A stretch of DNA of 64,000 nucleotides. Origin: Ruminococcus sp. Lineage in GTDB: Bacteria; Bacillota; Clostridia; Lachnospirales; Lachnospiraceae. The notes under the pieces were generated by a model. That model did no database searches, was not told the origin of the DNA, and worked only from the letters and a program-made list of their open reading frames with translations. The stretch is from assembly GCA_020024635.1 (NCBI GenBank), contig JAHHTL010000001.1, positions 1 through 64,000 on the forward strand, given 5' to 3'. Position numbers and translations under genes: made by a program. Below, piece by piece: positions 32,974-43,547 of this stretch. The first letter of the stretch is position 1, and each line of letters opens with the position of its first letter.

Positions 32974-33351
32974 ATGGCTAAATTGACAACAGCTGAAATG
33001 ATTGAAGCAATCAAAGAGTTATCAGTATTAGAATTAAATGAATTAGTAAAAGCTTGTGAAGAAGAATTTGGTGTATCTGCAGCAGCAGGTGTTGTAGTTG
33101 CAGCAGCAGCTGGAGATGGTGCAGCGGCAGCAGCAGAAAAAGATGAGTTTGATGTAGAATTAGTATCTGCAGGAGCATCTAAAGTTAAAGTTATCAAAGT
33201 TGTTCGTGAAATCACAGGACTTGGACTTAAAGAAGCTAAAGAAGTAGTTGATGGAGCTCCAAAAACTCTTAAAGAAGGTGTTTCTAAAGCAGAAGCTGAA
33301 GAAATCAAAGCGAAACTTGAAGAACAAGGAGCAGAAGTTAACCTTAAATAA
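32974..33351 (+). CDS. rplL: Ribosomal protein L7/L12
   Basis: The 125-residue stalk protein has an N-terminal dimer/L10-binding domain ([25 protein letters not shown]), an alanine-rich hinge (residues ~35-55) and a C-terminal factor-binding domain ([20 protein letters not shown] region). The ATG at 32974 follows GGAGGATATTATA. A frame extended upstream to 32959 lacks an RBS. It recruits EF-G and EF-Tu, both encoded further along this window. Confidence 0.97.
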   Translation: [125 protein letters not shown]

Positions 33352-33372
33352 TTTGGTGACTCTGTTGAATGA

Positions 33373-33405
33373 AGAGACATTGCATACTGCAGTGTCTCTT
33401 TTTGC
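33373..33405 (+). terminator. Terminator after rplL
   Basis: AGAGACATTGCA (33373-33384) pairs with TGCAGTGTCTCT (33388-33399), with one mismatched pair, then T4. It may be partial, letting some reads enter rpoB. Confidence 0.75.
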
Positions 33406-33462
33406 TAATATGGAACGCTTTAAGTATGGCGTAGAGTTTTTTTGAAATTAATGGAAAAGTTG

Positions 33463-33492
33463 TTGACAGAAAGAAGAGCTTTGTGATATAGT
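33463..33492 (+). promoter_or_regulatory. Promoter of rpoBC
   Basis: TTGACA (33463-33468) and TATAGT (33487-33492) are 18 nt apart. A ~140-nt leader follows, with a G/C-rich stretch (GGGCAGCCTGGGGGCCCGC, 33597-33615) just before the RBS. Confidence 0.75.
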
Positions 33493-33637
33493 AAAAAATG
33501 CACTATTATGGAAAGGTGTGCCATTGTAGTGGCGGTTTTACGTCACAAGGCTCTTTCCAGATTTTACGTAAATTTAGTAGAAAACGGAGCATTTTAGGGC
33601 AGCCTGGGGGCCCGCTAAAAAATAAATGAGGAGTGAA

Positions 33638-36600
33638 ATGTCAATGGAGAAAAACAGAATTCGTCCCATCACAAACGGAAAAAGCATGCGCATGAGCTAT
33701 TCCAGACAAAAAGAAGTATTAGAGATGCCGAATCTTATCGAAGTTCAGAAAGACTCTTATCAGTGGTTTCTGGATGAAGGATTAAAAGAGGTGTTTGATG
33801 ATATTTCGCCGATTACGGACTTTAGTGGTCACTTAAGTCTGGAGTTTGTTGACTTTACACTGTGCGAAGATGATGTGAAATACACCATCGAAGAGTGTAA
33901 AGAGCGTGATGCAACTTATGCAGCACCGTTGAAAGTCAAAGTAAGACTTTACAACAAAGACAATGATGAAATCAATGAACATGAGATCTTTATGGGAGAT
34001 CTTCCAATTATGACAAAAACAGGTACCTTTGTAATCAATGGTGCAGAACGTGTTATTGTCAGCCAGCTGGTACGTTCCCCTGGTATTTACTATGGAATCG
34101 CACACGATAAGCTTGGTAAAAAACTTTATTCATCAACTGTGATTCCAAACCGTGGTGCATGGCTGGAATACGAAACTGACTCCAATGATGTTTTTTACGT
34201 TCGTGTAGATAGAACAAGAAAAGTACCAATCACAGTTCTGATCCGTGCACTTGGTATTGGAACCAACGCAGAGATTGTAGAATTATTTGGAGAAGAACCA
34301 AAGATTCTTGCAAGTTTTGGAAAAGATACAGCTGAAAATTATCAGGAAGGTTTGCTGGAATTATATAAGAAAATCCGTCCAGGCGAACCACTTGCAGTAG
34401 AAAGTGCAGAAAGTCTTATTACAAGCATGTTCTTTGACCCAAGACGTTATGATCTTGCAAAAGTAGGACGTTATAAATTTAATAAAAAACTTGCATTGAA
34501 AAACCGTGTCACAGGATGTATTCTTGCAGAGGATGTTGTGAATACAACTACCGGTGAAATTGTAGCAGAAGCAGGAACAAAAATCACAAGAGCAATTGCG
34601 AGCGAAATTCAGAATGCCGGTGTTCCATATTTATGGGTAGAAGGCGAAGAAGAGCGTAATATTAAGATCCTCTCTAATATGATGGTTGACCTTAATGCAG
34701 TTGTAGATATAGATCCAGAAGAAGTTGGTGTAACAGAGCAAGTATATTATCCAGTACTTGCAGGAATTATCGAAGAATCTGCAGGAGATATCGACGAGTT
34801 AAAAGCCTTAATTCGCAGAGATATTCATGATTTAATTCCAAAACATATTACGAAAGAAGATATTTTGGCTTCTATCAACTATAATATCCACCTTGAATAC
34901 GGAATTGGAAATGACGATGATATCGATCATTTGGGTAATAGACGTATTCGTGCAGTTGGGGAGTTGCTTCAGAACCAGTATCGCATTGGGTTATCCAGAC
35001 TTGAAAGAGTTGTTCGTGAAAGAATGACAACACAGGATCAGGAAAATATTTCCCCACAGTCTCTGATCAATATTAAACCAGTTACTGCAGCAGTGAAGGA
35101 ATTCTTTGGATCTTCTCAGTTATCACAGTTTATGGATCAGAACAACCCACTTGGTGAATTGACTCATAAAAGACGTCTGTCTGCATTAGGACCAGGTGGT
35201 CTTTCTAGAGATCGTGCCGGATTTGAAGTTCGAGACGTTCACTATTCTCACTATGGAAGAATGTGTCCAATCGAGACTCCTGAAGGTCCAAACATCGGAC
35301 TTATCAACTCTTTGGCAACTTATGCAAGAATTAACCAGTATGGATTTATTGAAGCACCATACCGTAAAATTGATAAATCAAATCCAGAAAATCCGGTTGT
35401 TACAGAAGAAGTTGTTTATATGACAGCAGATGAAGAGGACAACTACCATGTAGCACAGGCCAATGAAGCACTCGACGAAGAAGGACACTTTATTCGTAAG
35501 ACAGTTTCTGGTCGTTATCGTGAAGAAACACAAGAATATGAGAGAAGTAAATTTGATTACATGGATGTTTCTCCAAAGATGGTATTTTCTGTTGCGACAG
35601 CCATGATTCCTTTCCTTGAAAACGATGATGCTAACCGTGCCCTCATGGGATCAAACATGCAGCGTCAGGCGGTACCGCTTCTTACAACAGAAGCTCCAGT
35701 TGTTGGTACAGGGATGGAAGTAAAGGCAGCTGTCGATTCAGGTGTTTGTGTTGTAGCTGAAGAAGCTGGTATGGTAGAGCGTTCTACATCAACAGATATC
35801 ACAATCAAACACGATGATGGTACAAAGAAAACTTATAAGCTTACAAAATTCTTAAGAAGTAACCAAAGTACATGCTATAATCAACGTCCAATCGTGAATA
35901 AAGGTGAGCGAGTGGAACGAGGACAGGTCATCGCAGATGGTCCATCTACTTCAAATGGGGAAATGGCACTTGGTAAGAACCCATTGATTGGATTTATGAC
36001 ATGGGAAGGTTATAACTACGAGGATGCCGTACTTTTAAGTGAAAGACTGGTACAAGATGATGTATATACCTCTGTTCATATTGAAGAATATGAAGCAGAA
36101 GCACGTGATACAAAATTAGGACCAGAGGAAATCACACGAGACATTCCAGGTGTTGGTGATGATGCACTGAAAGATCTAGATGATAGAGGAATTATCAGAA
36201 TTGGCGCCGAGGTTCGTGCAGGAGACATCCTTGTTGGAAAAGTAACTCCAAAGGGAGAAACAGAGCTTACAGCAGAAGAAAGACTTCTTCGTGCAATCTT
36301 TGGTGAGAAGGCAAGAGAAGTAAGAGATACTTCCCTAAAAGTACCTCATGGTGAATATGGTATTGTTGTAGATGCGAAAGTATTTACAAGAGAAAATGGA
36401 GATGAATTGTCTCCAGGAGTAAACCAGGCAGTTCGTATTTACATCGCGCAGAAGAGAAAAATTTCTGTAGGTGATAAAATGGCCGGACGTCATGGTAACA
36501 AGGGTGTTGTTTCCCGCGTGCTTCCAGTAGAAGATATGCCATATCTTCCAAATGGTCGTCCGCTGGATATCGTTTTGAACCCACTTGGTGTACCTTCCCG

Positions 36601-37498
36601 TATGAATATTGGACAGGTACTTGAAATCCATTTAAGTCTTGCCTCTAAGGCACTTGGATTTAATATTGCAACTCCTGTATTCGATGGTGCTAACGAGATT
36701 GACATCATGGATACACTTGATCTTGCAAACGATTATGTAAACCTTGAATGGGAAGACTTTGAAGCAAAACACGGAGAAGAGCTTCTTCCAGAAGTGCTTC
36801 AGTACCTTTCAGATAATAGAGAACATAGAAAATTATGGAAAGGTGTTCCACTTTCAAGAGATGGTAAAGTTCGCTTAAGAGACGGACGTACAGGAGAATA
36901 CTTTGACAGTCGTGTTACAATTGGACACATGCATTATTTGAAACTCCATCACCTTGTTGATGATAAGATCCATGCACGTTCTACAGGTCCATACTCACTT
37001 GTTACACAGCAGCCACTTGGTGGTAAAGCACAGTTTGGTGGACAGCGTTTTGGAGAAATGGAGGTTTGGGCACTGGAAGCTTATGGTGCATCATATACAC
37101 TACAGGAAATCCTGACAGTGAAATCAGATGATGTAATCGGACGTGTGAAAACATATGAAGCAATCATTAAAGGGGAGAATATTCCAGAACCAGGTATTCC
37201 AGAATCATTCAAAGTATTGTTAAAAGAACTGCAGTCACTGGCACTTGATGTACGTGTGCTGCGTGATGACAATACAGAAGTAGAAATCATGGAAACAGTG
37301 GATTATGGTGATACAGACATCCGTTCTATTATTGAAGGGGACAGACGTAATCACGAACACAAAGAATCTTATGGAGAACATGGATTCACAGAGCAGGAAT
37401 TTGTTGGAGAAGAACTTACGGATGTAGAACCTGAAGAAGCTGACTATGAAGAGACATCAGCTGAGGACTATGATGATTATATGAATGATGAAGAATAG
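33638..37498 (+). CDS. rpoB: RNA polymerase beta subunit
   Basis: The ~1286-residue catalytic subunit of RNA polymerase is intact. The rifampicin region reads FFGSSQLSQFMDQNNPLGELTHKRRLSALGPGGL (split about residues 490-525), with wild-type-looking D, H and S residues. The C-terminal regions GEMEVWALEAYG and the conserved GGKAQFGGQRFGE are present. The tail is acidic and tyrosine-rich. Both ATG 33638 and ATG 33644 are reachable from AGGAG (33629-33633), and the choice is uncertain by two residues. It is transcribed with rpoC. Confidence 0.97.
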   Translation: MSMEKNRIRPITNGKSMRMSYSRQKEVLEMPNLIEVQKDSYQWFLDEGLKEVFDDISPITDFSGHLSLEFVDFTLCEDDVKYTIEECKERDATYAAPLKVKVRLYNKDNDEINEHEIFMGDLPIMTKTGTFVINGAERVIVSQLVRSPGIYYGIAHDKLGKKLYSSTVIPNRGAWLEYETDSNDVFYVRVDRTRKVPITVLIRALGIGTNAEIVELFGEEPKILASFGKDTAENYQEGLLELYKKIRPGEPLAVESAESLITSMFFDPRRYDLAKVGRYKFNKKLALKNRVTGCILAEDVVNTTTGEIVAEAGTKITRAIASEIQNAGVPYLWVEGEEERNIKILSNMMVDLNAVVDIDPEEVGVTEQVYYPVLAGIIEESAGDIDELKALIRRDIHDLIPKHITKEDILASINYNIHLEYGIGNDDDIDHLGNRRIRAVGELLQNQYRIGLSRLERVVRERMTTQDQENISPQSLINIKPVTAAVKEFFGSSQLSQFMDQNNPLGELTHKRRLSALGPGGLSRDRAGFEVRDVHYSHYGRMCPIETPEGPNIGLINSLATYARINQYGFIEAPYRKIDKSNPENPVVTEEVVYMTADEEDNYHVAQANEALDEEGHFIRKTVSGRYREETQEYERSKFDYMDVSPKMVFSVATAMIPFLENDDANRALMGSNMQRQAVPLLTTEAPVVGTGMEVKAAVDSGVCVVAEEAGMVERSTSTDITIKHDDGTKKTYKLTKFLRSNQSTCYNQRPIVNKGERVERGQVIADGPSTSNGEMALGKNPLIGFMTWEGYNYEDAVLLSERLVQDDVYTSVHIEEYEAEARDTKLGPEEITRDIPGVGDDALKDLDDRGIIRIGAEVRAGDILVGKVTPKGETELTAEERLLRAIFGEKAREVRDTSLKVPHGEYGIVVDAKVFTRENGDELSPGVNQAVRIYIAQKRKISVGDKMAGRHGNKGVVSRVLPVEDMPYLPNGRPLDIVLNPLGVPSRMNIGQVLEIHLSLASKALGFNIATPVFDGANEIDIMDTLDLANDYVNLEWEDFEAKHGEELLPEVLQYLSDNREHRKLWKGVPLSRDGKVRLRDGRTGEYFDSRVTIGHMHYLKLHHLVDDKIHARSTGPYSLVTQQPLGGKAQFGGQRFGEMEVWALEAYGASYTLQEILTVKSDDVIGRVKTYEAIIKGENIPEPGIPESFKVLLKELQSLALDVRVLRDDNTEVEIMETVDYGDTDIRSIIEGDRRNHEHKESYGEHGFTEQEFVGEELTDVEPEEADYEETSAEDYDDYMNDEE

Positions 37499-37512
37499 GA
37501 GGAGCCGTTTTT

Positions 37513-40500
37513 ATGCCAACAAGTAATAATGAACAACAATACCAACCATTAACTTTTGATGCAATCAAAATCGGGCTGGCTTCACCGGAAAAGATTTTAG
37601 AGTGGTCAAAAGGCGAGGTAACAAAACCTGAGACCATTAACTATAGAACTCTGAAACCTGAAAAGGATGGTCTTTTCTGCGAAAGAATTTTTGGACCTAG
37701 CAAAGACTGGGAGTGTCATTGTGGAAAATACAAAAAGATTCGTTACAAAGGCGTAATTTGTGATAGATGTGGAGTTGAAGTAACAAAAGCATCTGTACGT
37801 CGTGAGCGCATGGGGCATATTGCATTAGCAGCCCCAGTGTCTCATATCTGGTATTTTAAAGGGATTCCAAGTCGTATGGGTCTGATTCTTGATATTTCAC
37901 CTAGAACATTGGAAAGAGTGTTATACTTTGCATCTTACATTGTTCTTGATAAGGGAGAAACAGATTTACAGTACAAACAGATTCTTTCAGAAGCTGAGTA
38001 TCAGGAAGCAAAAGAAAAATGGGGTTACAAATCATTCCGCGTAGGAATGGGTGCGGAAGCAGTGAAAGAACTTCTTGAAGCAATCGATCTTGAAAAAGAT
38101 TATGCAGAACTTCAGGCAGAACTTGAAAATGCAACAGGACAAAAACGAGCAAGAATCGTGAAACGTCTTGAAGTTGTAGAAGCGTTCCGTGAGTCAGGAA
38201 ATAAACCGGAATGGATGATCTTGACAGCAATCCCAGTGATTCCACCAGATCTTAGACCGATGGTACAATTAGATGGTGGACGTTTTGCGACATCAGATTT
38301 AAATGATCTTTATAGAAGAATTATCAACAGAAACAATCGTCTTCAAAGACTTCTGGAACTTGGAGCTCCAGATATTATCGTTCGTAACGAGAAACGTATG
38401 CTTCAAGAGGCAGTAGATGCGTTGATTGACAATGGTCGTCGTGGTCGTCCGGTAACCGGACCGGGAAATAGACCATTAAAGTCACTGTCAGACATGTTAA
38501 AAGGAAAATCAGGACGTTTCCGTCAAAACCTTCTTGGTAAGCGTGTGGATTATTCCGGACGTTCCGTTATCGTTGTAGGACCAGAACTTAAGATTTATCA
38601 ATGTGGTCTTCCAAAGGAGATGGCAATTGAGCTGTTCAAACCTTTTGTTATGAAAGAATTGGTAGCAAATGGTACAGCACACAATATTAAAAATGCAAAG
38701 AAAATGGTAGAAAGACTTCAGCCAGAGGTATGGGACGTTCTAGAAGAAGTAATCAAAGAACATCCAGTTATGTTGAACCGTGCCCCTACACTGCATAGAC
38801 TTGGTATTCAGGCATTTGAACCAATTCTAGTAGAAGGAAAAGCGATTAAGCTTCATCCACTTGTATGTACAGCATTCAACGCCGATTTCGATGGTGACCA
38901 GATGGCGGTTCATCTTCCGCTTTCTGAAGAAGCGCAGGCAGAGTGCCGATTCCTTCTTCTTTCACCAAACAACCTTTTGAAACCATCTGACGGTGGTCCA
39001 GTAGCAGTTCCATCACAGGATATGGTTCTTGGTATTTACTACCTTACACAGTTAAGACCAGGAGCAAAAGGCGAGGGAATGTGTTTCAAGAGCTTAAATG
39101 AAGCACTTCTTTCTTATGAGAATGGATATGTAACACTTCATTCACAGATTAAGGTGCGTGTTCGTAAAACAATGGCAGATGGTACTGTGAAACAAGGGAC
39201 AATTGATACCACAGTTGGACGACTTTTATTCAATGAAATTATTCCACAGGACTTAGGTTTTGTAGACAGAAGTATTGAAGAAAATGAACTAAAAATGGAA
39301 ATCGATTTCCATGTAGGTAAGAAACAGTTAAAACAGATTCTTGAAAAAGTTATCAATACTCATGGTGCAACACAGACCGCAGAGGTACTTGATAAAGTAA
39401 AAGCAATCGGTTATAAATTCTCTACAAGAGCAGCGATGACAGTTTCCATTTCAGATATGACTGTGCCACCACAGAAGCCTCAGATGATCGAAGAAGCACA
39501 AAACACAGTAGACCAGATTACAAAGAACTATAAGCGTGGTCTTATTACAGAAGAAGAACGTTACAAAGAAGTTGTAGAAACATGGAAAGCAACCGATGAT
39601 AAGCTTACAGAAGCACTTCTTACAGGACTGGATAAATACAATAACATCTTCATGATGGCCGATTCTGGAGCCCGTGGTTCTGATAAACAGATCAAACAGC
39701 TTGCCGGTATGCGTGGACTTATGGCGGATACAACAGGTCATACAATCGAACTTCCAATCAAGTCAAACTTCCGTGAAGGTCTTGACGTACTGGAATATTT
39801 CATGTCTGCTCACGGTGCCCGTAAAGGTCTTTCCGATACGGCTCTTCGTACAGCCGATTCCGGATACTTGACAAGACGTCTTGTAGACGTATCTCAGGAA
39901 TTGATCATCCACGATAGCGATTGCTGTGAAGATGGCAAAGAAATTCCAGGAATGTATGTAAAAGCATTTATGGATGGAAATGAAGAAATCGAAAGTCTTC
40001 AGGAACGTATCACAGGACGTTACTGCTGTGAAGACATCAAAGATAAAGACGGCAATATTATCGTAAAAGCAAACCACATGATCACACCAAAACGTGCAGA
40101 GCAAGTTGTAAGATTTGGTGTTGATGAAAAAGGAAATCCAGTAGATAAAGTGAAGATTCGTACCATCCTTACATGTAGATGTAAAAATGGTGTTTGTGCA
40201 AAATGTTATGGTGCAAATATGGCAACTGGTGAAGCAGTTCAAGTTGGTGAAGCAGTTGGTATTATCGCCGCACAATCTATCGGTGAACCAGGTACACAGC
40301 TTACTATGCGTACCTTCCATACTGGTGGTGTTGCCGGTGGAGATATTACACAGGGTCTTCCTCGTGTCGAGGAGCTTTTTGAAGCAAGAAGACCAAAAGG
40401 ACTTGCGATTATTACAGAATTTGCTGGTACAGCAACCATCAGTGATACAAAGAAAAAACGTGAGATTATTGTTACAAATCATGAAACAGGCGAATCGAAA

Positions 40501-41205
40501 GCATATTTGATCCCATACGGATCTCGTATTAAGATTCAGGATGGGGCTGTATTAGAGGCCGGAGATGAGTTGACAGAAGGTAGCGTAAATCCACATGATA
40601 TTCTTAAAATCAAAGGCTTGCGTGCTGTTCAGGATTATATGATTCAAGAAGTACAGCGTGTATATCGTTTACAAGGTGTTGAGATCAATGACAAACATAT
40701 TGAAGTGATTGTGCGTCAGATGCTTAAGAAAATCCGTATTGAAGAAAGAGGAGATTCTGAATTCCTTCCAGGAACAATGCAGGATGTTCTTGAATTCAAT
40801 GAAGTAAACGAAAGACTTGAAGCAGAAGGAAAAGAGCCGGCAACAGGTGAGCAGATTATGCTTGGTATCACAAAAGCATCTCTTGCTACGGATTCCTTCC
40901 TTTCAGCAGCTTCTTTCCAGGAAACAACAAAAGTTCTGACAGAAGCGGCAATTAAAGGAAAAGTGGATCACCTTGTAGGTTTGAAGGAAAATGTTATCAT
41001 TGGTAAACACATTCCAGCAGGAACTGGTATGAAAGAATACCGTGAAGTAACGTTAAACACAGATTTTCAACCAAAAGAAGAGCCAGAAGAAACGGAAGAA
41101 ACAACATCGTTAGAGGAAGAAAATATGGTTGAAGAGAAACCTGTAGAAGAAACAAATGCTACAGAGGAAGTGGCAGTAGAAGAAACAGTGACTGTGGAAG
41201 AATAA
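37513..41205 (+). CDS. rpoC: RNA polymerase beta' subunit
   Basis: The 1230-residue subunit contains the catalytic magnesium loop NADFDGDQM (near residue 457), an N-terminal zinc site (CHCGKYKKIRYKGVICDRCG, residues ~60-79), the second zinc site (CRCKNGVCAKCYG near residue 890) and the trigger-loop region (FHTGGVAGGDITQGLPRV). The C-terminal tail is rich in glutamate, valine and threonine and is not conserved. RBS GGAGG precedes the ATG, 14 nt after rpoB. A bidirectional terminator follows. Confidence 0.98.
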   Translation: MPTSNNEQQYQPLTFDAIKIGLASPEKILEWSKGEVTKPETINYRTLKPEKDGLFCERIFGPSKDWECHCGKYKKIRYKGVICDRCGVEVTKASVRRERMGHIALAAPVSHIWYFKGIPSRMGLILDISPRTLERVLYFASYIVLDKGETDLQYKQILSEAEYQEAKEKWGYKSFRVGMGAEAVKELLEAIDLEKDYAELQAELENATGQKRARIVKRLEVVEAFRESGNKPEWMILTAIPVIPPDLRPMVQLDGGRFATSDLNDLYRRIINRNNRLQRLLELGAPDIIVRNEKRMLQEAVDALIDNGRRGRPVTGPGNRPLKSLSDMLKGKSGRFRQNLLGKRVDYSGRSVIVVGPELKIYQCGLPKEMAIELFKPFVMKELVANGTAHNIKNAKKMVERLQPEVWDVLEEVIKEHPVMLNRAPTLHRLGIQAFEPILVEGKAIKLHPLVCTAFNADFDGDQMAVHLPLSEEAQAECRFLLLSPNNLLKPSDGGPVAVPSQDMVLGIYYLTQLRPGAKGEGMCFKSLNEALLSYENGYVTLHSQIKVRVRKTMADGTVKQGTIDTTVGRLLFNEIIPQDLGFVDRSIEENELKMEIDFHVGKKQLKQILEKVINTHGATQTAEVLDKVKAIGYKFSTRAAMTVSISDMTVPPQKPQMIEEAQNTVDQITKNYKRGLITEEERYKEVVETWKATDDKLTEALLTGLDKYNNIFMMADSGARGSDKQIKQLAGMRGLMADTTGHTIELPIKSNFREGLDVLEYFMSAHGARKGLSDTALRTADSGYLTRRLVDVSQELIIHDSDCCEDGKEIPGMYVKAFMDGNEEIESLQERITGRYCCEDIKDKDGNIIVKANHMITPKRAEQVVRFGVDEKGNPVDKVKIRTILTCRCKNGVCAKCYGANMATGEAVQVGEAVGIIAAQSIGEPGTQLTMRTFHTGGVAGGDITQGLPRVEELFEARRPKGLAIITEFAGTATISDTKKKREIIVTNHETGESKAYLIPYGSRIKIQDGAVLEAGDELTEGSVNPHDILKIKGLRAVQDYMIQEVQRVYRLQGVEINDKHIEVIVRQMLKKIRIEERGDSEFLPGTMQDVLEFNEVNERLEAEGKEPATGEQIMLGITKASLATDSFLSAASFQETTKVLTEAAIKGKVDHLVGLKENVIIGKHIPAGTGMKEYREVTLNTDFQPKEEPEETEETTSLEEENMVEEKPVEETNATEEVAVEETVTVEE

Positions 41206-41218
41206 AAAAGTTAGATGA

Positions 41219-41268
41219 AAAACCCCGAAGGTTAGGAACTTTAGAAGTTTCCTACCTTCGGGGTTTTT
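41219..41268. terminator. Bidirectional terminator after rpoC
   Basis: AACCCCGAAGGTTAGGAA (41221-41238) pairs with TTTCCTACCTTCGGGGTT region (41248-41265). T-runs flank it on both strands, serving rpoC and the convergent PRPP synthetase gene. Confidence 0.88.
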
Positions 41269-41283
41269 AGAAGTAAAAATCGA

Positions 41284-42468
41284 TTAAATCTGTTCTCCGT
41301 TTTTATATTTTTGAAGTACATGTTGAATTCTTTCGTTTGGATTCAATAAAGTACTAATAGAACCATCGTGATTCAATGTGTCGATTAGAAGTGCGATGTA
41401 TTTACTCATATCGCAGTTGATATAGTATGGTTTAGAGAGAAGATTTGGAGTTTGGTATATCAGATTTGTCGTAAGAATACCAGTAATGAGTCCTTCTTCA
41501 TAAGCTTGGTCGAAAATTTCCATACCATTTGTAAATAAGCCAAAAGTAGCTGCAGCAAAAATACGATTTGCTTTCCTTTTCTTTAACTGTCTTGCCACAT
41601 CGAGGATACTATCTCCCGATGAAATCATATCATCGATAATAATCACATCTTTGCCTTCTACAGAACTTCCCAAAAATTCATGAGCCACAATTGGATTACG
41701 CCCATCTACAATTTTCGTGTAATCACGACGTTTGTAAAACATTCCCATATCAAGACCAAGAACATTTGCAAGATAAATTGCACGATGTGTTGCACCTTCA
41801 TCAGGGCTGATAATCATCATATGATTGCTGTCAATTGAAAGATCTTTGTAATTACGTAACAACCCTTTCACAAACTGATAAACAGGTGGAACCGTCTCGA
41901 ATCCACTAAGTGGAATCGCGTTTTGCACACGAGCATCATGAGCATCGAAGGTAAGAATATTATCTACACCCATACGTACAAGTTCTTGTAGCGCAAGCGC
42001 ACAGTCTAAAGACTCTCTGCCACTACGTTTGTGTTGACGGCTTTCGTAAAGGAAAGGCATGATTACGTTGATACGGCGAGCCTTTCCTCCTACAGCAGCA
42101 ATAATACGTTTGAGATTTTGAAAATGATCATCTGGTGACATATGATTGGTGTTTCCAGATAAAGTATAAGTTTTACTATAGTTCAGAACATCGACAAGAA
42201 GATAGAGATCCTTTCCGCGGACAGATTCTTCAACAATACCTTTTGCTTCTCCAGAGCCAAATCTTGGAACTTTTGTATTCACAATATAAGTATCTTTCTC
42301 ATATCCTTCAAAAGCAACATCATCTTTGTATTCCAGAGCGCTTTCTTTCCGCCACTTTACAAGATAATCATTTACTTTTCCTCCAAGTTCCTCACTGCCC
42401 CAGATCGGAATAAGACCTAAAGAACCAACCGGAATATTTTCTAACGTTCTTTCTGTTCTATGCAACAT
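41284..42468 (-). CDS. prs: Ribose-phosphate pyrophosphokinase, long form
   Basis: The 394-residue enzyme makes PRPP from ribose 5-phosphate and ATP. It shows the PRPP-binding motif VIIIDDMISSGDS, the catalytic region MPFLYESRQHKRSGRES and the flexible ISPDEGATHRA loop. It is longer than the usual ~315 residues, mainly through an N-terminal extension of ~50 residues (LGLIPIWGSEELGGKVN) and a longer C-terminus. Several Clostridia have this variant. Spacing to rpoC is set by a shared terminator. RBS AGGAGG precedes the start (complement of 42475-42480). Confidence 0.9.
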   Translation of the reverse strand: MLHRTERTLENIPVGSLGLIPIWGSEELGGKVNDYLVKWRKESALEYKDDVAFEGYEKDTYIVNTKVPRFGSGEAKGIVEESVRGKDLYLLVDVLNYSKTYTLSGNTNHMSPDDHFQNLKRIIAAVGGKARRINVIMPFLYESRQHKRSGRESLDCALALQELVRMGVDNILTFDAHDARVQNAIPLSGFETVPPVYQFVKGLLRNYKDLSIDSNHMMIISPDEGATHRAIYLANVLGLDMGMFYKRRDYTKIVDGRNPIVAHEFLGSSVEGKDVIIIDDMISSGDSILDVARQLKKRKANRIFAAATFGLFTNGMEIFDQAYEEGLITGILTTNLIYQTPNLLSKPYYINCDMSKYIALLIDTLNHDGSISTLLNPNERIQHVLQKYKNGEQI

Positions 42469-42543
42469 TTTTATCCTCCTAAAATTGAATAATTCATTAT
42501 TATAACAACCTTGATTTATTATACTGGTTTTCCATATGAAAAG

Positions 42544-43533
42544 CTAGCGTTTTTTTAATTTCATTGCGAGTCTTATATCGTCTCCAAATAATCGAATCAT
42601 GGTATAGTTGCTTGTGATTCGAGAGAAAGACCGTTCCGTATACAAATCTGCCAGTGAATCAAGGGAAAGATTCGTAGAAATAATGGTGGAACGTTTGGAG
42701 AGAAGACGTTCATTAATGCAAGTAAAAAATTGGGACGAAACAAATTTATTCGTATATTCTGTTCCCAGATCGTCAATGATCAAAAGATCACAGGTATGAA
42801 TTAGGTCATAGATATTGTCAGCATTGCCATCGTCTTTTCCAAAAGCTTTATTGGCCAAGGAAGTAAAAAATCCAGAAGCGGACATGTATAATACAGAAAA
42901 TCCTTGATCAATCAATTCTTTTGCAATGCAGTTGGTAAGAAATGTCTTTCCAACACCCACATCGCCAAGAAGAAATAGATTTTGAAATTCTTTGTCAAAA
43001 TGAGATACAAAATATTTGGCCGCATTGTAAGCATTTTGAGCAGCTTCTTTTGCAGTGCGCCCAGACTTTTGATCAACAAAATTGGAAGAATAAAGATCAA
43101 GGGAAAAGTGTTCGAAATTCTCCTCTTCTAAAATTCCTTTCAGGTTAGATTGCTCATACAATAGATCAATAATCGCTTGTTTAAAACAATGACATTTATC
43201 GTTTCCGATGTAACCTGTGTCATGGCAATCCTTACACAGGTAAACAGGATCTAAATAATCGGAGGGAAATCCGGCTGATGTTAGTAGTTCTTCTTTGCGA
43301 AGGCGGATAGCCGTCAGCTTATTTTTCAGATCAGTAACAGCAGTTTTATCACCTTCCAATAGCCTTTTTCCATGTTCTAAGGATAGGGATGATACAGAAT
43401 CATCCAGACTACGATATTCTGGAATGGTTTCGTAAACTTTTTTATAATGGGCTTTTAAAGTGTCGTGATTTTTCATCTGCTGTTTTTCATATTCACGCAT
43501 AATCGCCTGATATTGTGCTGTTTTTAATCCCAC
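42544..43533 (-). CDS. DnaI/DnaC-like helicase loader ATPase
   Basis: The 329-residue AAA+ protein loads the replicative helicase. An N-terminal helical region is followed by a zinc-binding cluster (CKDCHDTGYIGNDKCHC, residues ~98-114), Walker A LLGDVGVGKTFL (~190) and Walker B LLIIDDLG (~252), with an arginine-finger region YTERSFSRI near the end. It is encoded 14 nt downstream of the DnaD-domain gene, the standard clostridial primosome pair. RBS AAAGGAG lies upstream. Confidence 0.9.
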   Translation of the reverse strand: MGLKTAQYQAIMREYEKQQMKNHDTLKAHYKKVYETIPEYRSLDDSVSSLSLEHGKRLLEGDKTAVTDLKNKLTAIRLRKEELLTSAGFPSDYLDPVYLCKDCHDTGYIGNDKCHCFKQAIIDLLYEQSNLKGILEEENFEHFSLDLYSSNFVDQKSGRTAKEAAQNAYNAAKYFVSHFDKEFQNLFLLGDVGVGKTFLTNCIAKELIDQGFSVLYMSASGFFTSLANKAFGKDDGNADNIYDLIHTCDLLIIDDLGTEYTNKFVSSQFFTCINERLLSKRSTIISTNLSLDSLADLYTERSFSRITSNYTMIRLFGDDIRLAMKLKKR

Positions 43534-43547
43534 AGGTAGACTCCTTT

